A DNA stretch of 22,801 nucleotides from Bacillota bacterium. Its GTDB lineage: Bacteria; Bacillota; Clostridia; Peptostreptococcales; Anaerovoracaceae. Both the position numbers and the translations under genes were made by a program. Numbering within the stretch: the first letter of the stretch is position 1; each line of letters opens with the position of its first letter. The stretch spans positions 1 through 22,801 of the forward strand of contig JAEEIC010000218.1 in the NCBI GenBank assembly GCA_016281165.1, read 5' to 3'. Positions 21,541 to 22,801 of this stretch are shown piece by piece. The notes below the pieces were generated by a model. It did no database searches. It worked only from the letters and a program-made list of their open reading frames with translations, and was not told where the DNA came from.

Positions 21541-22801
21541 TTATTTGTCCATCTGGTGCAGATAGTAGACTACGTTGGCTCTCGGGCAGTCGGCGTTGAT
21601 ATCGTAGCTGCCGCTGTAGGAGCCCTTGAGCAGACCGGTGAAGTTGGCCCAGTTGTAGGCGTCGGAATACCAGCTGCCCTCCCCTGTCTTGTTCGGTTCG
21701 CCCACTGCCCTGTAGATGAAGGTCAGGATGTGGCTGTTCCTGCAGGTGGTCTTGGGGCTGAAATGAGTGGCGTCGGTACCGTCGGTTATGCCCTGCTCCA
21801 CGGCCCAGAGGACGGGCTTATAGAAATAATCGCTCTCGCTTACGTCCACAAAGGGATTCACGTCGGACGAGGGCTCGGGGCAGCCCTGGGATCTCCACAG
21901 GAAAGTCACTACCTGGCCTCTGGTGCAGGTCTTCGCGGGACTGAAGGTGGTGGCCGAGGTGCCGTCGGTTATCTGGGGCTCGGCGTTGAAGGCCCAGACT
22001 ACCGCGTCGTAGAAATAGTCTTCCTTCGCGACGTCGGTGAAGGGTATCGCGTTCTTCTCTACGAGAGCGCCTAAGGCTGCGTTCAGGGCCTTGACGGCCT
22101 TATCGACAGCGTTCTGATCGTTCGATCCCAGGGCGTCTCTGGCGCTGTCCAGAACGGTCTCGAGGATGGCGATCGAAGCTTCGGTATATTTCTCTTCGTC
22201 GATCTTCTCCGCTTTTTCTATCGCATCTTCGAGTTCGGTGATATCTGCCGTACCGGCAGGCGGGACCGCGGGCTCAGCAGTCACAGGCGGAGCCTGTGGC
22301 TCAGTACCCGCCACGGGAGTCCCAGGCTCAGTGCCCGCCGCGGGGGTCCCGGGTTCGGTGCCTGCCGCGGGGGTCCCGGACTCAGCGTCGACGGGCTTCC
22401 AGCCCGCGTATAAGATGATCTCGGTCCCGGGAGCGAGGCGATCGTCCTCTTTCAGCGCTTCGCCTTCGCCCCCGTCATTGTCGTACCAGCCGGTGAACTC
22501 GCAGCCTGCGCGCTCCGCGGCAGGGAGCGCGCCCGCTCTTGAGTAGCTCTCGGCATAAGTATCCCCGACCTCACAGTCGCCGTCATTCGCGTCCAGGATG
22601 ATATGCGCAGGCAGAGTGAGCTGCACCACGTTGCTGCAGAAATCGGTCTTTTCGGCGCCACGGTTGGTCTCATTGAAGACCCAGATCTTGCAGTCATCGC
22701 TGTATCCGGAAGGAAGCCTGAAAGCAGCGGTCCCATCGACATTGGTCTCGGCGATGCGTCCGTACCAGAGATCGCCATTTTTGTTCTCGATGATGACGGA
22801 G
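21541..22801 (-). CDS. C-terminal part of a surface protein: InlB-type repeat, Pro-rich linker, FIVAR-like helices, three SLH motifs (5' end off window)
   Basis: The reading frame is open without a stop to the window's end, so the true start lies outside; an internal GTG at 22629 is not a start. About 420 residues are visible. First is a beta-rich segment (GDLWYGRIAETNVDGTAAF), then a Listeria-Bacteroides/InlB B-type repeat ending CEFTGWYDNDGG and EIILYAGW (about 22620-22395). A linker repeats GTPAAGTEP. Next is a helical segment (about 22240-22050) with FIVAR-like spacing, ELEDAIEKAEKI through AVKALNAALGALVEK. Last come three SLH motifs starting near 22050, 21870 and 21695. The SLH block is strikingly like that of the 823-residue protein at 2195 (shared TRGQVVTFLWR, DYFYKPVLWA, LLKGSYSG and NADCPR), so they are paralogues. 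Predicted wall-anchored; function otherwise unknown. Confidence 0.9.
   Translation of the reverse strand, partial: SVIIENKNGDLWYGRIAETNVDGTAAFRLPSGYSDDCKIWVFNETNRGAEKTDFCSNVVQLTLPAHIILDANDGDCEVGDTYAESYSRAGALPAAERAGCEFTGWYDNDGGEGEALKEDDRLAPGTEIILYAGWKPVDAESGTPAAGTEPGTPAAGTEPGTPVAGTEPQAPPVTAEPAVPPAGTADITELEDAIEKAEKIDEEKYTEASIAILETVLDSARDALGSNDQNAVDKAVKALNAALGALVEKNAIPFTDVAKEDYFYDAVVWAFNAEPQITDGTSATTFSPAKTCTRGQVVTFLWRSQGCPEPSSDVNPFVDVSESDYFYKPVLWAVEQGITDGTDATHFSPKTTCRNSHILTFIYRAVGEPNKTGEGSWYSDAYNWANFTGLLKGSYSGSYDINADCPRANVVYYLHQMDK
22298..22378 (-). repeat. Three tandem 27-base coding repeats (GTPAAGTEP linker)
   Basis: Units at 22298-22324, 22325-22351 and 22352-22378 encode the nonapeptide GTP(A/V)AGTEP, followed by a partial fourth copy. 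They differ by only a few bases, unlike the old GGTF repeats at 3785-4470, so copy number may vary between strains by slippage. It forms a flexible linker between the InlB-type repeat and the helical/SLH anchor. Confidence 0.85.

Noticed and set aside
22298..22378. Possible CRISPR-like array
   Set aside because: The units abut without spacers and keep the reading frame of a Pro/Thr linker.
22627..22629. GTG as start of the third SLH protein
   Set aside because: The frame continues open upstream to the window edge with plausible beta-rich protein sequence, and no ribosome site or signal peptide lies at the GTG.

Overview
The window looks like chromosomal DNA from an anaerobic, Gram-positive-type member of the Bacillota (Clostridia), probably gut-associated. 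The reasons are the argR-recN pair, strong AGGAGG/AAGGGGG ribosome sites, three S-layer-homology (SLH) proteins, short intergenic gaps with hairpin-plus-T terminators, and GC-rich genes that use many AGG/AGA arginine and ATA isoleucine codons. The genus cannot be read from the sequence. No tRNA, rRNA, insertion sequence, CRISPR array or phage gene was seen, and no gap between genes exceeds 300 bases.

Layout. (1) 14-2121, plus strand: argR and recN, closed by a strong terminator at 2144. (2) 2195-8889, minus strand: a secreted 823-residue SLH protein with a GGTF-repeat domain, under its own promoter; then a galE-wecC sugar-nucleotide operon with an ATGA overlap, its own promoter and a terminator. 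(3) 7123-12572, minus strand: a four-gene operon of adaptor, ATPase, MacB-type permease and an SLH-domain protein. (4) 12573-12765: a divergent intergenic region whose two promoters lie in near-mirror-image sequence, one driving the export operon and the other a sirtuin (12766-13500, plus strand). (5) 13676-17188, minus strand: an operon of BrnQ transporter, C45-family acyltransferase/amidase and M20D amidohydrolase. (6) 17362-21308, minus strand: an operon of an FMN glutamate-synthase-like protein followed by pxpB, pxpC and pxpA, the ATP-dependent 5-oxoprolinase. (7) 21541-22801, minus strand: a third SLH protein, cut by the window end.

Two themes emerge. The first is the cell envelope: two C-terminal-SLH proteins of nearly the same design, one N-terminal-SLH protein fused into an export operon, and two genes for nucleotide sugars of the sort used in the secondary wall polymers that SLH domains bind. 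The second is amide-bond and amino-acid metabolism: two adjacent same-strand operons, separated by a terminator and a promoter, carrying one amino-acid transporter, two predicted amide-bond enzymes, and 5-oxoproline-to-glutamate conversion linked to a flavoprotein of unknown reaction. The strongest leads for something undescribed are the SLH protein tied to a MacAB-like exporter with a doubled adaptor, the mirrored promoter shared with the sirtuin, and the FMN protein in the pxp operon. All functional links beyond family assignments are inference from gene order.
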